A DNA stretch of 15,325 bases from Acidimicrobiia bacterium (GTDB lineage: Bacteria; Actinomycetota; Acidimicrobiia; IMCC26256; BP-133): positions 1 to 15,325 of the forward strand of contig JAICYE010000006.1 in the NCBI GenBank assembly GCA_025934385.1, in the 5' to 3' direction. Below the pieces are notes generated by a model. It worked only from the letters and a program-made list of their open reading frames with translations. It was not told where the DNA came from and made no database searches. Position numbers and translations under genes: made by a program. Positions 12,620 to 15,325 of the stretch are shown here, in pieces; the stretch's first letter is position 1; each line of letters begins with the position of its first letter.

Positions 12620-15325
12620 ATGAGCGTGAAGAGCTGGCCTGTCCTCCGGCAGCTGAGCCGCGGCGATGTCCGGGGCCTCGGCCTCACCGCCCGGTCGCCG
12701 CGATCCGAGGAGCTGCGAGCCCGCACCGAGACCGCGGCGCGCGTCGTCCCCTCGGTCTGCCCCTACTGCGCCGTCGGCTGCGGACAGCGGATCTTCGTGC
12801 AGGACGGCCGGATCACCCAGATCGAAGGCGACCCCGAGAGCCCGATCTCCCGAGGACGGCTGTGCCCCAAGGGCGCCGCCACCCGCACGTTGGTCCAGGC
12901 GCCGGGGCGGGAGTACAGCGTGAAGTACCGGCGGGCCCACGGCACGGAGTGGGAGGAGCTCCCGCTCGAGCGGGCCATGGACATGATCGCCGACCGGGTG
13001 ATCGGGGCGAGGGCCTGGGGCTGGCAGGACCGGGACGCCGACGGCCATCCGCTGCGGCGCACCGTGGGCTTCGGGGGCCTCGGCGGCGCCACCCTCGACA
13101 ACGAGGAGAACTACCTCATCAAGAAGCTGTTCACCGCGCTGGGGGCCATCCAGATCGAGAACCAGGCCCGGATATGACACTCCTCCACGGTCCCCAGTTT
13201 GGGGACCTCCTTCGGCCGGGGAGGGGCCACGACCTTCCAGCAGGACCTGGCCAACGCCGACGTCATCGTGATCCAGGGCTCGAACATGGCCGAGTGCCAC
13301 CCGGTCGGCTTCCAGTGGGTGGTCGAGGCCAAGCAGCGAGGGGCGACGATCATCCACGTCGATCCCCGCTTCACCCGCACCAGCGCTCTGGCTGACATCC
13401 ACGTCCCGCTGCGGGCCGGCTCCGACATCGCCTTCCTGGGCGGGATCGTCAACTACATCCTGGAGAACGGGCGGGAGTTCCGCGACTACGTCGTCCACTA
13501 CACCAACGCCGCCACGATCATCGGCGACGACTTCCGCGACACCGAGGACCTCGACGGCTTGTTCTCCGGCTGGGACGGGGAGAAGGGCGAGTACGACGTG
13601 ACCTCCTGGCAGTACGCCGGGATGGAGCTCCAGGCCGCAAGCGGGATCCGCAAGACGGCGGCCGGCGGCGAGATGACCGGCGGCGGTGGCGGCTCGGGCC
13701 TCGACCACCCGGAGAAGAAGCAGCGGGACATGACGCTGGAACACCCCCGCTGCGTCTTCCAGCTGCTCCGGCGGCACTTCTCCCGCTACACGCCGGAGCT
13801 GGTGGAGGACATCTGCGGCGTGCCGCGGGAGCTGTTCCTCCAGGTGGCACAGGCCTTGTGCGACAACTCCGGGCCGGACCGGACCGGCGCCTTCTGCTAC
13901 GCCGTCGGCTGGACGCAGCACACCGTCGGCGTCCAGTACATCCGCACCGCGGCCATCATCCAGCTGCTGTTGGGCAACATCGGCCGGCCCGGCGGCGGCA
14001 TCATGGCGCTGCGGGGCCACGCCAGCATCCAGGGCTCGACCGACATCCCGACGCTCTACGACCTGCTGCCCGGCTACCTGCCGATGCCGCACTCCGGGGA
14101 GTCCTGGGACCTCGCCAGCTACGTGGAGAACCACGGGTCAGAGGGCGGCTACTGGGCCCACTTCGGCCGCTACACCGTCAGCCTGCTCAAGGCGTGGTGG
14201 GGCGAGCACGCCACCGCCGACAACGACTTCTGCTGGCACTACCTCCCGTTCATCTCGTCGGGGCACTCGGCCTATGACACGGCCCTCGCCATGCTCGACG
14301 GGAAGGTCAAGGGGTACATGATCCTGGGCGAGAACCCGGCGGTGGGTTCGGCCAACTCCCGCCTCCACCGCCTCGCCCTGGCCAACCTCGACTGGCTGGT
14401 GGTGCGGGACTTCACCGAGATCGAGTCGGCCGCCTTCTGGCACTCCGGCCCCGAGATCGAGACCGGCGAACTCCGCACGGAGGACATCGGCACCGAGGTG
14501 TTCTTCATGCCGGCGGCGGCTCACACCGAGAAGGACGGGTCGTTCACCAACACCCAGCGGCTGCTGCAGTGGCACGAGGCGGCCGTCGAACCGGAGGGCG
14601 ACTGCCGTTCCGAGCTGTGGTTCACCTACCACCTCGGCCGGATCATCCGGGAGAAGCTGGCCGGCTCGAGCGACGAGCGGGACCGGCCGGTCCTCGATCT
14701 CACCTGGGACTACCCGACGCTCGGCCGCCTCGCCGAGCCCGACGCCGAAGCGGTGCTCCGGGAGATCAACGGTTGGGACGCCAAGGGGCACCCGCTGTCG
14801 TCGTACACCGAACTGAAGGACGACGGCTCGACGCCGTGCGGCTGCTGGATCTACTCCGGTTGCTACACCGGCGGCGAGAACGGGCCGCGACGCCGGCGCC
14901 ATCCCGACCCGGATGACCACATCGCCCCGGAGTGGGGCTGGGCCTGGCCGGCCAACCGGCGGCTGCTCTACAACCGGGCCTCGGCCGACCCGTCCGGCCA
15001 ACCGTGGTCGGAACGGAAGCGCTACGTGTGGTGGGACGCCTCGGAGAAGCACTGGACCGGCGTCGACGTCCCCGACTTCAAGGCCGACATGCCGCCCGAC
15101 CACCGCCCGGAGGAGGGCGCCACCGGGCCCGAGGCCCTGGCCGGCGACCAGCCGTTCGTCATGCAGGACGACGGCGTGGGCTGGCTCTACGTCCCCACCG
15201 GGTTGAAGGACGGGCCGTTCCCGACGCACTACGAACCCCACGAGTCGCCGGTCCGCAACCCGCTCTACGGCCAGCTGGCCAACCCCGCCCGGGAGCGCCA
15301 CCCCCGGGCCGAGAACCCCTACCAC
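12620..15325 (+). CDS. fdh: Selenocysteine-containing formate dehydrogenase catalytic (alpha) subunit, 3' end outside window
   Basis: 902 codons are in the window, with no stop reached; relatives are roughly 1,000 residues or more. The enzyme oxidises formate to CO2 at a molybdenum or tungsten bis-pterin site. Cys47, Cys50, Cys54 and Cys82 (CPYCAVGC and GRLCPKG) bind one [4Fe-4S] cluster, and Lys84 is the conserved relay lysine. Codon 186 is TGA, in IENQARI-U-HSSTVPSLGTSFGRG, exactly where FdnG/FdoG enzymes carry selenocysteine; the conserved His187 follows. The frame then runs open through ADVIVIQGSNMAECHPVGFQW, LGNIGRPGGG, GENPAVGSAN and WPANRRLLYNRAS, all typical of the family. The N-terminus lacks a twin-arginine signal, so the protein should stay in the cytoplasm. 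An in-frame TAG at 12605 makes ATG 12620 the first possible start. Beta and membrane subunits are expected downstream. Confidence 0.93.
13175..13177 (+). other. TGA codon read as selenocysteine (codon 186 of formate dehydrogenase)
   Basis: In-frame TGA at the position of the metal-ligating Sec/Cys of formate dehydrogenases. Family sequence is continuous on both sides without a change of frame. Most other genes in the window end in TGA, so the codon is not globally reassigned. Confidence 0.93.
13182..13224 (+). promoter_or_regulatory. SECIS-like hairpin following the selenocysteine codon
   Basis: A perfect 7-base stem with a 5-base loop, GGTCCCC-AGTTT-GGGGACC (13189-13207), begins 11 bases after the TGA, a spacing typical of bacterial SECIS elements. 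A G is the second loop base, as the bacterial pattern requires (G among the first two). CCTCC (13182-13186) can pair with GGAGG (13220-13224) to extend the structure with an asymmetric interior loop. It would bind SelB charged with tRNA-Sec. Confidence 0.75.

Noticed and set aside
13175..13177. Formate dehydrogenase as a pseudogene with a nonsense mutation
   Set aside because: The TGA lies precisely on the Sec position, a hairpin follows at the right distance, and no other stop or frameshift occurs in 902 codons.
12104..14134. A very long minus-strand open frame covering the first half of the formate dehydrogenase gene
   Set aside because: Only the last 137 codons (the Holin-X-like protein) are real. 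The rest is Pro/Gly/Ala/Arg-rich shadow of the selenoprotein gene, a common artefact at this GC content.
14138..15325. Long minus-strand frame opposite the end of formate dehydrogenase
   Set aside because: Its composition is typical of antisense shadow, and the plus strand has clear family motifs across the same interval.

Overview
The window is very GC-rich and has the codon bias of a high-GC actinobacterium. The SigB/SigF-type sigma factor, the paired DUF3618 and Holin-X-like membrane proteins, and the style of the selenocysteine formate dehydrogenase all fit an actinobacterium. A deep lineage such as Acidimicrobiia or Thermoleophilia is possible, but that is a guess. I see no prophage, insertion sequence, CRISPR array or RNA gene. 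Bases 1-109 hold nothing I can support.

Layout from left to right. A secreted or membrane-anchored phosphodiester glycosidase-domain protein (minus, 110-1837) is divergent from an OmpR-type response regulator and its sensor kinase (plus, 2097-4152). That kinase gene runs 20 bases into the end of a convergent ApbE-type FAD:protein FMN transferase (minus). Behind ApbE lies a second OmpR-type regulator (minus). A second sensor kinase (plus) starts divergently from it across about 95 bases. Next comes a SigB/SigF-family sigma factor (plus, 7692-8702). Opposing it is a compact minus-strand cluster, in transcription order: a Holin-X/DUF1469 membrane protein, a DUF3618 protein, a stand-alone CheB methylesterase domain, a CheR-PAS-coiled coil-PAS protein, and a probable 56-residue protein that ends 6 bases from the sigma gene. 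Divergent from this cluster is a formate dehydrogenase catalytic subunit (plus, 12620 to the window edge).

The most important point is that the formate dehydrogenase has an in-frame TGA at 13175-13177. This is exactly where the family carries its molybdenum/tungsten-ligating selenocysteine. The frame stays open for 716 more codons of well-conserved sequence, and a SECIS-like hairpin follows the TGA by 11 bases. TGA is an ordinary stop in most other genes here, so this looks like local selenocysteine recoding. Automatic annotation will tend to split this gene or call it broken.

A second theme is regulation. Sequences matching the SigB/SigF promoter type (GTTT or GNNT, then 15-16 bases, then GGGTA) lie just upstream of the sigma gene and of the formate dehydrogenase. 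A weaker match lies upstream of the membrane-protein/CheB/CheR cluster. A testable hypothesis is that the sigma factor controls itself, the cluster that converges on it, and the selenoenzyme. This is inference from motif matches only.
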